Part shown: piece after piece, positions 22,224 through 34,047 of the stretch | Layout of the letters: the number at the start of each line of letters is the position of its first letter | Position numbering within the stretch: position 1 is the first letter of the stretch | Program-made: the position numbers and the translations under genes | Notes under the pieces: model-generated | Database searches by the model: none | The model's input: only the letters and a program-made list of their open reading frames with translations | What the model was told of the DNA's origin: nothing | Assembly: GCF_954871325.1 (NCBI RefSeq) | Contig: NC_088777.1 | Span: forward strand, 44,865,366-44,929,365 | Source of the DNA: Gordionus sp. m RMFG-2023 | Taxonomy: Eukaryota > Nematomorpha > Gordioida > Chordodea > Parachordodidae | Direction: 5' to 3' | DNA: 64,000 bases

Positions 22224-23775
22224 ATCTAGATTCCATCATGTCATCTAAAAGGAAGCTCTAACCACCATATAGTTTTATGATTTGGATTGGTCGTTTATAC
22301 TCGTTTCTTCAAGAATTGTTGAATTGGTCTAGGCCTATAAATTTTTCCTTTTTAATCCATTCTATAAATCATTGTCTAAAATGGTAACAGAGAGTTATAT
22401 TAGTTTGATAACATTTGTCAATGTAAGTTGCTAAAAATTATATTATTGCATTATGTGGTTTTTAAAAACTATTATCAATTGAGGCATATGTATGAATAAA
22501 TAAATCTTTTTTTTCACTTGTAATTATTTAGACGCAAATTTTTTTTATATCAGCAATCAAAAATATATAGTATTAAAAAATTTTATTTTTAATTATTTAT
22601 ATGCTAGTTTATTATGTATGCAAAATATAATAAATGAGAAAATATGAAATTCAGAATAATTGTTTAGAGTTAGCAAATTTTAAAAAAGTATAATATATTA
22701 ATATAAAACCCCTGAAGGCCCGCAAATTGGAGGGCATGGGGGACGAAGCCCCCCATAAAAATGTTTTTAGTTTAACCCCCTGAGATTGTAAAGGCTAGCG
22801 ACGCCCCTGAAAACTATTCATCATAATTTAAAATTTTTTAGAAAAAAGCATTTATATATAAAAAAAGTGAACAAAAAATGTTTTTTAAGAAATGGATATA
22901 AGACAAAGATAGGTCTTAAGACAAAAGTGAAATGTATTATAATTATTAATAATAGATCCATAAAATTACTAAGTAATATAATATATCAAATATAAATTTT
23001 ATAAAGTGAATTTTAATTAATTTATTTTAATAAAAGTAAAATATAATTATAAAACTATTAAAAAATTTAAATCATAAATTAAATAAAAAAATTAAAGCAC
23101 AATACAAACAGTGGAATATTGTATGTCGTAGATTTACATTATATATAATTTAATCAAATATGACAATCAAATAATTTTTATCATTATAGCGAATCATTTT
23201 ACAGAAAACTATAAATATTGATGAGGACATCAAATTAAAGACATTGTGGGATGAATAATATAAAGATTATTTTCTAATATCATTTTATATTTAAAATATA
23301 TAGATGGCGTTAAATAATTGAATGCAAATTGTTGCCATATTTATTATCAAGACCATTGATTAGTAGATTTTGTTAAAATATTAACTGTAATATATTCTCT
23401 AACTGTCAAATATGTCTGTAAAAGTGGAATTTTATCTAGTATTTTGTAACAAATTCTATATAATAGAGGAATATCAACTATATGTCTACTTAATTTTTAT
23501 AAATAATTTCTTATACTTGTTTGGAATAAATTATTACCTATATTTTAATGTATATACAAGTAATTTATTATATTTTTTATAATCTAATAAAAATACATTT
23601 CATATTTGTTTCAGGCGTATTTTTTTATTAAAAATAACCTCCTCTCTTGTAAAAATATTTTATGACTATATAATGACTTACCAGACCGAAGGCCGGGGAA
23701 AATGGGTTCTGGGGGCTTCGCGCCCAGACTTTAATCCCCCCACCTTAGGAAAATCCTTATGCCTATGGTGTAGTT

Positions 23776-24384
23776 ATTAATAGGAATTTGATTGAAGTTT
23801 TGGTTAAATTATAGTGCCCAAATTAGACAGGTTTTACTTTCATTTAAGGCTAATATAATTTTAAACTAATCATCAAATTTTTCTTATTTTTAAATATATT
23901 CCATTAAAACTCAATTAAGTCTTTAGAATATGACATTTTTCTCATATCTCTCTCTTTATTAGAATTTATAATTATTATCTATTTATATGGTTCTACAAAT
24001 TAATATATTTATTTATTAAATCCTGCAGATATTAATTGTACTCTGAGTGCGATTTAAAATTGCTTCCCTATAAATTTTAAAATTTTAAATTAACATAGAA
24101 ATTATTTATTTTCAAATCAAATCCGACTCGAATTAAACTCAGGTGAACCTTCAAATTGATCTTACTGGATCGGAATAAATCTAGTAGGATTGGAAATTTT
24201 TAAAAAAAATAGGAAATTAACGCAAGTTATATAATGTAATTGTAATACAGTCATTTGATATAGAAATTGCGATTTGATAATATTATAATTACGTTTAACA
24301 AAACTATAACAATGAGTTGATTGATTTTATGTCGATCTTGTCAAGTTACTTTTTATAATAAGTTCATAATTTTAACTTGTGAAA
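23776..24384. other. AT-rich spacer upstream of the POLE4-like gene
   Basis: No coding frame or repeat is evident. The promoter and 5' UTR of the gene starting at 24385 should lie in its last part, but no motif stands out. Confidence 0.4.
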
Positions 24385-25585
24385 ATGCCAGTTTTAAAAA
24401 ATGAAGATGGTTTAGAAATCAATGCTGAAGGACAATCGTTTGGAAATTTGCAACTACCTTTTGCTAAAATAAAAAAAATAATTAAGTTAAATTTAGATAT
24501 AGAGTTAGCAAGTGGAGATGCCGTTTATGTTATGGGAAAAGCTACGGTTTGTAGTAATTAGTTATGGAATATAAATATATTTTTTTTAAGGAACTTTTTA
24601 TTGCCCATTTATGCAAGGCCTTTTACAGTGCCGTTAATAAATCAAGTCTCACAAAAAAGCAATTAGGTCATAAATTTGATTTCTAAATATTTAAGGCTCT
24701 GTTTTAAATTTAAAAAAAAAATTACTCAAAAGTTTTGAGAAATGCACAACTTTCATTAGTTTTGAGAGATTTGAAACATGTCCCAAATCATACATTTATT
24801 TTCAATTTAAAATATATAAAATGTTTGATGTGAATGATTTACTAATTCTATTTTTTATATTTTGAAGATAATCATGAGTGCCAAATTTAAACACTTATAT
24901 AAATCCTCAGAAACATATTACTAATATACAAATTGTTATTAATTATGAAACCCTTATTCCAAAAATTTTTATATACATTTATTTTTTAATTAACATTATA
25001 TATTATCTTCATATTTATAATTTTGTATATTTTTATAATAAAAATTATTATGTATTATGTTTAATGAATTTTTATAAAATGTTATTTAAGTCATTTTAGC
25101 AGTCTTCCTTAAATTACAATTTTTTTTCAATATTTATAAATAAATGCTATAACAACAAATATAAGAAATATAAGTTAATGATAAGTAAAAATTTAAATGT
25201 ATATATAAATTATTAAATAAAGATTTCATAATTAATTTGTGTACAATGATTGCCCTCAATATCAATAATAATATTTTGGCACTCATGATTATCTTTAAAT
25301 TATATAAAATATAGAATTAGTAAATCATTCACATCAAACATTTTATATATTTTAAATTGAAAATAAAAATATGATTTGGGACATGCTTCGTATCTCAAAA
25401 CTCACGAAAGTTTTGCATTTCACAAAACTTTTGAGAAATTTTTTTTAAATTTAGGACACAGCCTAAGCAAGTTTTACATGATATTTTTTTCTTAAAAACA
25501 AATTTTATAAATATTTATTTAAAAATTATTTATAGATGACTACTGCCGTAATGAAAAGTGGACGGAATTTTTAGATGATATTTAA
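24385..25585 (+). CDS. POLE4/NF-YC-like histone-fold protein, three exons
   Basis: Exons 24385-24546, 24591-24666 and 25536-25585 join in frame to a 95-residue protein. The first exon gives LQLPFAKIKKIIKLNLDIEL and then ASGDAVYVMGKAT. The second gives ELFIAHLCKAFYSAVNKSS and LTKKQL. The third gives DDYCRNEKWTEFLDDI and a TAA. This is the histone fold of the POLE4 / CHRAC / NF-YC group (LPLARVKALVKADPDVTL.G.EA.F.LARAAELFV...). POLE4 pairs with POLE3 in DNA polymerase epsilon; human POLE4 has 117 residues with a longer N-terminus. Intron 1 (44 nt, phase 0) has TTTTTTTAAG|G; intron 2 (phase 1) is enlarged by a MITE. The start was chosen at the ATG in GTGAAAATGCCAG. Family membership is well supported; the exact paralogue (POLE4 versus CHRAC- or NF-YC-like) is inference. 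Confidence 0.8.
24695..25463. mobile_element. Palindromic Harbinger/Tourist-like MITE in POLE4 intron 2
   Basis: The ends GGCTCTGTTTTAAATTTA and the inverted TAAATTTAGGACACAGCC are flanked by the 3-bp duplication TAA (24692-24694, 25464-25466), typical of PIF/Harbinger. About 200 bp at each end are inverted copies, sharing TCAAAAGTTTTGAG, GATTTACTAATTCTAT and AATCATGAGTGCCAAA. The 360-bp loop is AT-rich with no gene. It lies wholly inside the intron, so it must be spliced out. Confidence 0.85.
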
Positions 25586-27839
25586 AATACATGATATATA
25601 GTAAAGTTGAATTTTATTAATAATAATGAATTTTTTGTAATATTGAAATTTTTAAATATTATCACTTTCTTATTAGGGTATTTAAATTTATATATATATA
25701 TTTTTTTAAAATTTAAATTATCAATCTTTTTACATAATAAATGAGTTGCCATAACCTCATTAGAGTTTCTGAATGTGTTATAAAGTTACTTTTTAAAATA
25801 ACTTATTACCAAGGATGGACTGATAGCTTTGGCTTGAACAAATTATAGTGGCCTTATGACCACCAAATATGCAAGCCTTCCACCCACATTTTTCCAAGCT
25901 TTTGCACATAAAATTATACATATGGTGCATATAAATAGACATTACACATAGAGGCATGTGCAAATGTGAAAACACTTGTTTATTTTTTTTACTAATGATT
26001 TGAATCTCTTTTTTTTGTTAATTTTGTTTTGATTGCCTAGTGATTAGATAAATTAAGTATTTAAGGGCTGCCAGCTTCATAAAAAATCTTAGATAAAATC
26101 AAGCATATTCAAAATATAGTTTCACAAATAGAATTTAAACAAATGGATATTATATAATGATGACAGTCTAACTTTGGTATAAATAAACAATAATTTATTC
26201 TCAATTTAAACCAAAATCTTTCAATAAAATTTTTGATTGCCTAGTGATTAGATAAATTAAGTATTTAAGGGCTGCCAGCTTCACCAAAAATCTTAGATAA
26301 AATCAAGCATATTCAAAATATAGTTTCACAAATAGAATTTAAACAAATGGATATTATATAATGATGACAGTCTAACTTTGGTACAAATAAACAATAATTT
26401 ATTCTCAATTTAAACCAAAATCTTTCAATAAAATTAAAAAATTTTCCAATTTATCTTGACTGATGCTTGCTCTCAGCCTATTAATTTTTAATTTACTACT
26501 ACCCCCCCCCCCCTCCTCATTACCGAGAACCAAGGCATACTATTATTTAATATCTTTATTTTAATTATCTTTCATATTATATCCTAGTCAAGATATTTTT
26601 ATAAAAAGTGTTTAACCCCCCCTCATGACCTAGATCTGAGGTCTTACAGTAATAATTAATTTTAATAATACTATTAAAAATCTTTTTGCTTAAATTTGGT
26701 ACCCTTGTTTAAATTAATGAATCAAATATAATGATGTTGAATTTCATGGGCATATTCCAACATGTACGCCTAATATTATATCTTACAATATTTTTGAAAT
26801 CTTATGTAGAATTTGACTAATTTTTCTACATCCATATCTAATGTTTCCCATGATGTGTAGCACAATTGATTTCATTAGTTATATTAAGTCAAGACACTTA
26901 AGTTATAAGTTATTTTATTAATAAATTTATAAATATAAGAATTATCAAATAAAATTTTAAATATTTTTTTTATAATCATGAAAAAATTGCAAAATTAAAG
27001 ATTGTTCTGCATATGAATTTCTCATTATTTATACATTAATTTAGATGTTATAATTTGAATAATTATACCTATAATTTAATATAATTTATTACTAAACTAT
27101 TTCAATTTTATATAGTATAAAATTATGATTATTTTCATCTTTTACCTACTAAATGGTTTGTATAATATATTTAACTAAGTAATAAAAAAAACAACTCGTC
27201 TCAGACAAAATTATTTAAATAATAATAAAAAAATAATTTGCTTCAAAATAAATTTTAAATAAAATAAAAACAATAAAATTGCATTTGTCTAAATTATTAA
27301 ACAATGAATTTTCCTCACTTTGCATCCTTGTATGCAACACCACTTCTCTTAGACAACTACTCCCAGGGAACTGTACTATGATTGAGTCATCAATCTAGGC
27401 ACCTCATTTTGAATGGTCATTAAAGTTTTATTATTTGTGGCTTGAGAGATGTAAAGGTAAGGAAATAATGGGAATTTTCCACATGTTTCCTTAATATAAA
27501 TATAATATTTTATTTTAAAAATTATGATATATAATTTTATTTATTATATCATAGATTTTAAAATAATTTTTATTTTCCTCGTGAGTCTTTAAACTTATTT
27601 TTTTTTATCATGCCATCTAAAAATGTAGTTAACATTTTGTACATAATTCTATCCCTTCCCTCGTTTCCTCTTTAAATTATATGCTTCAATAAAAACCATT
27701 TCAACTTCAATAATATCCCATTCGTTTCCAAATAAAAATTATCTCATTTTTAAAAGGGAAAACATTTTATACAATTAGATAGCATCATATATATGAGTGG
27801 GCAACTACATTGTAGATAGAGATAAGAGCTATAAATGGG
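25586..27839. other. AT-rich gene-poor stretch
   Basis: Apart from the 204-bp tandem duplication near 26030-26430 and C-runs near 26510 and 26615, I see nothing I can assign. Short open frames such as the one near 25800-25970 show no family match. Confidence 0.4.
26027..26434. repeat. Two-copy tandem duplication, 204-bp unit
   Basis: The unit begins TTTTGATTGCCTAGTGATTA and ends CAATAAAAT; it occurs twice with a period of 204 bp and only a few differences (for example CTTCATAAAA versus CTTCACCAAA). GCCTAGTGATTAG resembles a pol III A box, but no B box follows, so I do not call it a SINE. Confidence 0.88.
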
Positions 27840-28130
27840 TAGATAATATTCAAAAACTGGTAAATTCTGGGAAAAAGCCACCCATTATACGGTGAAATGA
27901 TAAACGATTTGAGGAACAGCCCAATCGAGCCTACAAAAAGAAGTGACAGAAATGGTAGAAGGGTACCATTACAGCCAAGACAATGGGCCTGTGAGGGATA
28001 TCACCTAATGCGATTCTGCATTGAGCAAATAATGGTCATAAATAACGAAACGATAAGGATCATTCAAAGTGAGATGCCTAGATTGATAACTCAACCAGGG
28101 ACGAATACAGTTCCCTAGGAATAGGTTTAT
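27840..28130. other. Unassigned higher-complexity segment
   Basis: Base composition is much less AT-biased than around it, and a 73-codon frame (27897-28118, ending PRLITQPGTNTVP) is open on the + strand, with another open on the minus strand at 28005-28238. Neither resembles a family I recognise. It could be an old exon, a retroelement piece or a non-coding transcript. Confidence 0.3.
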
Positions 28131-29542
28131 AAGAAAAGGATTGTTACATGCAACAGAAATAATACCTAAATAGTATGTAATATATGTAAAAATTTCTTTT
28201 GAAATAAGTGCAGAATAATCTACCATTCTAAAATACATACAAATCTTTATTTTTGTTCAAAATGCATATATCAAATGCTTATATTTATACCATTTATAAT
28301 ATTTTCTCTTCTAAGGTTAATGTGACAAATTTAATATTCCTCATGTAATTTATTGCTTTATTTCTAGTTTTTTTATTAAAATTTTTTTCCTACTGGATTT
28401 CTTTATAATGAATCTGCAATATAGTATTGTTAACACCTTTCTTATCCATTATATCTTAGTTATGCACTGATAATTTATATGCTCATATTAGCTGTCATTG
28501 ATTTGTTTATCTCTTATTTGTATATACAGTACAGTTGAACCCCTCTGGGCCCTTGATAATTCGGGCAACTCCTTAATTTAACCAAAATTTTGAGTTCAAT
28601 CAAATTTCTATTAACTACTATTAGTAAAAGCCTTGACAAATTAAGGAACAATATTTTTTGAAAACGTAAGACCTCTATAAAGTGAACATTTGAGGATGTT
28701 TGTTGCATTCATTTATTTATATTATTAAATTTTATCATCTTTTTAAAATGATATATATCAAATAACAAAATTGATAAATAATGGGTTATCATTAATTCAA
28801 AAAAAAAAATAGGTTATTAGATTTTCTAAATCATCATATTTAAAAAGATGTGCTAAAAGATTAATATTTCAAAATAAACTGTTCGCAATATACATAATCC
28901 AAAGAAGACATTATCAAACGCCACCCAAACACATTTACCAAATGAACTAACAGAGATAACATTTTATTTCATATATTAATCTTATTTTTTATACAACGAT
29001 TTTATAATAATTTTACTTACGATTTTGATGATTTAATAAAAAAAAAAAAATTGTTTGAAAATGGTTGAACATAATTTCACCTTTTGCCAAACTAAAAAAA
29101 ATAATATGATAATGGAAAATAAAAATCTGTGTACAAATATTTTTTTAAAGTCTTAACTAGAATCAAATTTCCCGGCTCTTAAAAATCAAAAAAGTTTCAT
29201 AGTTTTAAAATGCTAACGATATTTTTTTATCTTTAAATCTGTAGAAAGATTATTATTTATAAGATATATCGTAGGGTTCTTATTGTAATGTTCTGTATCT
29301 ATTTTTTTTGTCAAAATTAATTTTTTATTTTAAAAACAATAGAAATTTTTTTATTAACTATTCTATTCTCTGTTTTATATTCTAAAATATAATATTAAAA
29401 CGTTCTAGATCTTTAAACCAATCGAATTCAATTATTTAGTCATGTGATTTTCTAAAACGCGCCTTTTTTAAATAAATTAAAATATTGCATATTTTCATAA
29501 AACAAGTAAAATTATTTTATAACATAATATTTAACTGGTAAT
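28131..29542. other. AT-rich stretch, possible MITE trace
   Basis: Near 28526-28575 the words ACAGTTGAACCCCTCTGG and GATAATTCGGGCA look like the end of a pogo/Tigger-type MITE, but I could not find the matching inverted end. The rest is AT-rich without a supportable feature. Confidence 0.3.
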
Positions 29543-29722
29543 GCAAAAAATGGCTAACTCATTATTTAATCCAGAAAAATATTACGCAAGCCGAAGATTT
29601 TGCTCATGGATGACATTAAAGCTTGGACATCTATTAGAGAAATCTCTAGGTTTGTGCAATTTTTAGCTAAAATAATGAGTTAGCCTTTTTTAAAAATCGG
29701 CTCAAATGGAGCTATTTTATAA
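29543..29722. mobile_element. hAT-type MITE, degraded copy
   Basis: The family's core words are present: GGCTAACTCATTATTTAAT, GAAGATTTTGCTCATGG, TGGACATCTATTAGAGA and the inverted AATGAGTTAGCC. The outermost left bases are altered and no target duplication is visible. Confidence 0.6.
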
Positions 29723-29923
29723 TTAAAAAGAAATAATTTTTATTATAAACAATGATAATAATTTAAATAGTAAGAAATAATCACAATGAAATGATTATTC
29801 TAATTATTATGAATAAATAATGATATTAGAATAATGAGAAATAAGATTATCTTAATTATTACGAAGAATTAATAATTTTTAAGTATGAAATGAATATTAA
29901 TTATTACTAAATTAGTATTATAT

Positions 29924-30110
29924 CGCCGGGGTGGCCTAGTAGGTTTATGATGTATGCTTGGAAGCAGAAGGTAACAGGTTCAATTCTGATAAGGAACTAT
30001 AAAATTTTCAGGTTTTTCTTTGATGACTGATGTGTAAGGCTAAGGACATATGATAAGATTAATTTCTGAGCTTAGAAATGCCACCCGCATTTAATATAAT
30101 TTTTTTTCCT
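29924..30110 (+). repeat. tRNA-derived SINE
   Basis: A pol III A box (TGGCCTAGTAGG, 29932-29943) and a B box (GGTTCAATTCT, 29977-29987) sit at tRNA-like spacing. The ends do not pair as an acceptor stem (GCCGGGG on the left has no CCCCGGC partner), so it is not a functional tRNA gene. An unrelated body follows and ends in a T-rich tract near 30100. I saw no second copy in the window. Confidence 0.6.
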
Positions 30111-30606
30111 AATTTTATTAGATATATATAATAATAATAATACTATATTACGTTAAAAAGAAGTAAGGTGATTTTCCTTCAGTGCTATGAAAATAATTTA
30201 TTTCTCTACTAAAGCAAATATATAAGTTCATTGGTTGAGATGGATAAATAAAAGTCGAAATCCATAATAGACGAACTTGAATTGAGGATAAAAAAGACGT
30301 ATTACAATTACGATAACCTTTATGAGATAACAGGTAATCTTTTTTGTCATAATAAGTCCCAATGGGTCGATGAGGCCCATCAGGTTGAGTCTGATCTATG
30401 ACCCAATGTTACATAAGTGTCACAAATGTATATCGTGATGGAAAAATATCTATGTGACACATTTGAACCTCTATTTTATGAACGTTTTAGTTAAGACCGT
30501 GTTGTACCCATTTTGACTGACTACTTTTTTATTAAACCGCTCGATTTTTATCAATTCATATTTGAGCATTCCTGAGGTTACTCGCTTCAACCTAGATTCT
30601 ACCAGG
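30111..30606. other. Spacer of ordinary complexity
   Basis: The segment around 30230-30480 is less AT-rich than usual, but all frames are short and no family match is visible. Confidence 0.3.
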
Positions 30607-30783
30607 TAGTGTTGGTAAATGGTTCGATTTCACTGTTTTAAATTAATATTTTGCAAGCCATGATATTTTGTTAGTACAAATCTTTCTTACATTATGAGCT
30701 AAATCTCCTGGTTTGCGAAAAAAATTTAGCTAAAATACTGGGTTTGCCATTTTTAGAAATTGAGTCTTTTAGCATATGTGATT
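30607..30783. mobile_element. hAT-type MITE, degraded copy next to a larger element
   Basis: It starts TAGTGTTGGTAAATGG and keeps the family's TTAGCTAAAATACTGGGTTTG segment near its right end. It abuts the long-inverted-repeat element at 30784, whose target site lies at or just beyond the MITE's right end. Confidence 0.5.
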
Positions 30784-33082
30784 GGGTGATTCCACGTCAA
30801 ATCGACCAAAAAAACGAGATTTTCGGCCGACCATCTTAAAAATGAATGAAACTTGGCATGTTAGTTATTTATGTTGTAAATGTTAATAAAATCAAAATTT
30901 TAGAGTGCTAGCTCTACCAGATCCAAAGATATACGCCTTCAAAGTCGAAAATCGCGAAGTGTGTGATTTCATTAAATCTGGTTATTTTAAAAAATATTTA
31001 AGATAGAGTTACAAATTATATATCATTTTATAGCCCTTAAAATTTTACGTTGGAAAATATAATTAAAAAATTTCAAGTGTTATTAGCTTATTTCCGGTAA
31101 AAATAAAAAATTAACATTGTTAGGAAGAGATTTTTTTTGGGTGTTAATATTCACTAAAAATGTTTATTACCTTTATATTAAACGATTTAATAAAAAATAT
31201 CGATAGTCATTTTTGTTTTTTTAATTTTATTTAAATTTTTATTATTTATATAAATAATAAAAATTTAAATATGGCGTTATATTAAATTTTATAAATAAAA
31301 AAATGTAATTATGGCGTTATATTAAATTTTTTTTATAATATATAATTTTTAATATAGCATTGTGATTAAAATTAAAAAATCAATTGAGTATAACCAAGAA
31401 TGATGTCCTGGGGCTATATGTAAGCAGGCAGCCCATAAAGATATTATATTGACGCTATATTGTAAAATAAACATATTTTAAAATTTTTTATTTAAACTAT
31501 TGTAATTTTGCGCTTATTACCAGAAATTCCTAAGGCCATAATTTGTAGATATATCCTTTCATTGTTGTGGATCTACTATCGTTAATTTTTGAAAGAAAAC
31601 CTTAATTATATGGTAATATCAAAGTCACTACATAACGTTATTGCAGTACATTTATACCAGCCTAAAATGATAAAAATTTTGACCAATCAATTCAGGAAAA
31701 AGCCAAACAAAATATACAGCTCTGGCAGATCAGCTGCGCAATATAAAAACATTTCTAAATCTGTGTTATCGTGAATCAGATCTTGGTGTAGCAGCTTAAT
31801 GGCATTTTCAGCTACATCCTATGGAAAAGGTCCATGTGACGGCCTTGGCGGAACATAAGATTAGTAGCACGTTCAAGCTTTCAGCGCATCAGTTCTGGAC
31901 ACATTTTAACGCAAGTAGATTTATAACAATTTGCAAAACAAAACATGAAATCAGTAAATTTTACATATATAACCAACGAATAATACAATTTACAAGAGAT
32001 TAATCTACGAGAACGATTCAATTTAGCTCATCCCGTTCCAGGAACTCGAGAAATACATGCTGTATTTCCTTTGAGTTTAAGTAAACTTAAATCAAAAATA
32101 TACTCATATGCAGAGGACTTTCAAACTAACAATATCTCAAATCCCGATAATTTGTCTTTTGCCGATATTAAAGGATTCGTAACATGTGTTTATGACGATT
32201 TTTGGTGGTTAGACACAGTAGTAAAAAAGAATGAAATTACTGAGGAGATATATATTTCCTTTTTACACACGGACCATCACCATCCTTCTTTTACTACACA
32301 ATTGAGGAAAAGATATGGTTACCCATTAATCAAATAATAACAGTAGTAGATCCTATTACAGTGACAGGACTACCTACAAATTATCGTCTCAAGAAATTCT
32401 ATTAATATGCACAAAAATGGGATAAGATTAAAACAAGAGGTATTTATTTTTATATTGTTTGTATATAAAATTTTAAAATATGTTTAGGGCTGCCTGCTTA
32501 CATATCGCCCCAGGACATCATTCTTGGTTATACTCAATTGATTTTTTAATTTTAATCACAATACTCTTCATATTTTTATTAAAAATTACATATTATAAAA
32601 AAATTTAATATAACGCCATCTATATTGTATTTTATTATTTATAAAAATAATAAAAATTCAAATAAAATTAAAAAAACCAAAATGGCTATTGAAATTTTCA
32701 TTAAATCGTTTAGTATAAAGGTAATAAACATTTTTAGTGAATATTAACACCCAAAATAAATCCCTTCCTAACAATGTTAATTTTTTATTTTTACCGGAAA
32801 TAAGAAAACACTTGAAATTTTTTAATTTTTTTTTATATTTTCCAACGTAAAATTTTAAGGGCTATAAAATGATATATAATATGTAACTCTATCTTAAGTA
32901 TTTTTTAAAATAACAAGATTCGCGATTTTTGACTTTGAAGGCGTATATCTTTATCTAGTTAAGCTAGCACTCTAAAATTTTGATTTTATTAACATTTTCA
33001 ACATAAATAACTAACATGCCAAGGTTCATTTATTTCTGAGATGGTCGGCCGAATCGCCGGTCGATATGTCATGGAATTTCCC
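30784..33082 (+). mobile_element. DNA transposon with about 600-bp inverted ends, family unplaced
   Basis: The left end GGGTGATTCCACGTCAAATC and the right end (reverse complement GGGAAATTCCATGACATATC) start two long inverted arms: 30784-31434 and 32487-33082. Arm landmarks are GGCGTATATCTTT, ACGTAAAATTTTAAGGGCT, ATTTTTACCGGAAATA and GATGTCCTGGGGC. A 3-bp ATT flanks both ends. The 1.05 kb core carries pieces of one + strand protein in several frames: SKSLHNVIAVHLYQPKM (31600-31670), VTALAEHKISSTFKL (31830) and, best kept, 32071-32337 with IKGFVTCVYDDFWWLDTVV and ISFLHTDHHHPSF, continuing past a stop into TGLPTNYRLKKFY. The last part resembles a domain seen in many invertebrate uncharacterised TE-like proteins (VAVYD..WY.G.V ... 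V.FMHP.GP..SF). It is broken. I could not place it in a named superfamily. Confidence 0.75.
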
Positions 33083-33085
33083 ATT

Positions 33086-33527
33086 GTTAACAACACTGCT
33101 TTCATGGCTAGTGCAAGGCTAATTATCAGTGGTTTATTGGGAGGGAGGTATAATTTTTTAATATATTTTAGCTTCCTTTCCAAATTTTGAGGAAGTGCTT
33201 AATACCCTAAACCAAAAATACACTATAGTTTTGCATTTCTCCTTTATCAATCTTTACATGCAAAATTTTATTTGACCAAAATGATTTTTAATATAGTAAT
33301 TTACAGTTAGTTTAAAGATTCTAATAAACTAACAATTTATTATAGATAACTAATTTAGAAGTTATGATATTTTACAGGAATTCAAAAATAATGCCCTTTT
33401 GGAATTTTGTGTTTTAGTCATTGTTTTAAATGGTCATAACTAATATCAGAGTTGGTAAGATAGCCTGCTTTTAAATATCTTCAAAAACTTAGTTAAACAG
33501 ATTTTATTTTTAAATTTTAATTCTAAA
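33086..33527. other. AT-rich spacer
   Basis: Nothing beyond short AT-rich frames is visible between the end of the long-inverted-repeat element and the candidate coding pieces at 33528. Confidence 0.35.
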
Positions 33528-34047
33528 TTCCCCGTGGATATCTAATTGAACCGATTATCCAAGAGAAAAATTTTAATTTAGATAAAGAAAAAATGAATAA
33601 TTCAGCCCTAGCCAAGAAAATAATTGATCTTTTAAATCTGCTCGCATTAGCCCCAAAAGAGATCAAAATGTGGCAATTAATAAATGCAGTTTGCAATAAT
33701 TATCGGTGAAAATCATGGATCAAATCTTGTTCATTTTGCTCAAAAATTAAGATATAAGACATAAAGACTTTATCGATTTCTACCTACCTCAGAATGATTC
33801 ATTCTTTGGGCTTCAAATTTTATAAAGTGATTTTCATTGTTTATTGATAGGCCAAGAAAAAAAATCTCTATTAAGAGTTTGCCAAAAAAAGAAAATATAT
33901 TATTCGCAAATAAATATAAAGAATGGACCTTTACCGAATGTCAAAAGTTGTTTATGGTGTCGGTCCAAATATTTGATTGTTAGTACTCGTAATAATGTGT
34001 ACGCAAGGCAAATAAACCATCATCCGGATAAAATAAAAATGTTTTAG
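33528..34047 (+). pseudogene. Unassigned coding-like pieces, probably a decayed gene
   Basis: Two open pieces lie on the + strand. The first (33528-33710) reads IPRGYLIEPIIQEKNFNLDK and then KKIIDLLNLLALAPKEIKMW before a stop. The second (33844-34047) follows TTTATTGATAG, a possible splice acceptor, and contains PNVKSCLWCRSKYLIVS. A different frame over the second piece gives EWTFTECQKLFMVSVQIFDC, which looks equally protein-like. Composition is less AT-biased than the surroundings. Mixed frames suggest decay rather than an active gene. I do not recognise the family. Confidence 0.35.

Larger units (their letters stand above)
20357..23767. mobile_element. hAT-type element with perfect 8-bp target duplication, patchwork interior
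   Basis: The left end CATAGGCGGAGCCAAGG and the right end AATCCTTATGCCTATG are inverted repeats, and both sides carry the same 8 bp, GTGTAGTT (20349-20356 and 23768-23775). The first 120 bp closely resemble the left end of the hAT at 54463 (AAGCTAATAAAAA between C-rich and G-rich runs), and the GGGGGCTTCGCGCCC right end resembles that element's right end. The interior contains pieces of other hATs (20796-21026, 21270-21661), an end at 22223 (CCTGGAAACCCTG) and another at 22810 (CTAGCGACGCCCCTG), so several insertions have piled up inside it. Confidence 0.75.

Noticed and set aside
24878-25099. Small membrane protein gene
   Set aside because: The Tyr/Asn/Ile-rich frame is just AT-rich sequence in the loop of a palindromic MITE.
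26031-26080. SINE head in the 204-bp duplication
   Set aside because: An A-box-like word is present but no B box, so the pol III origin is unsupported.
28526-28700. pogo/Tigger MITE
   Set aside because: Only one end-like word was found; no inverted partner and no flanking TA pair could be fixed.
29924-29999. Functional tRNA gene
   Set aside because: A and B boxes are present, but the ends do not form an acceptor stem and an unrelated body follows, so a SINE head is more likely.
31589-32337. Host gene
   Set aside because: The pieces lie between 600-bp inverted arms with short flanking duplications, so they belong to a transposon.
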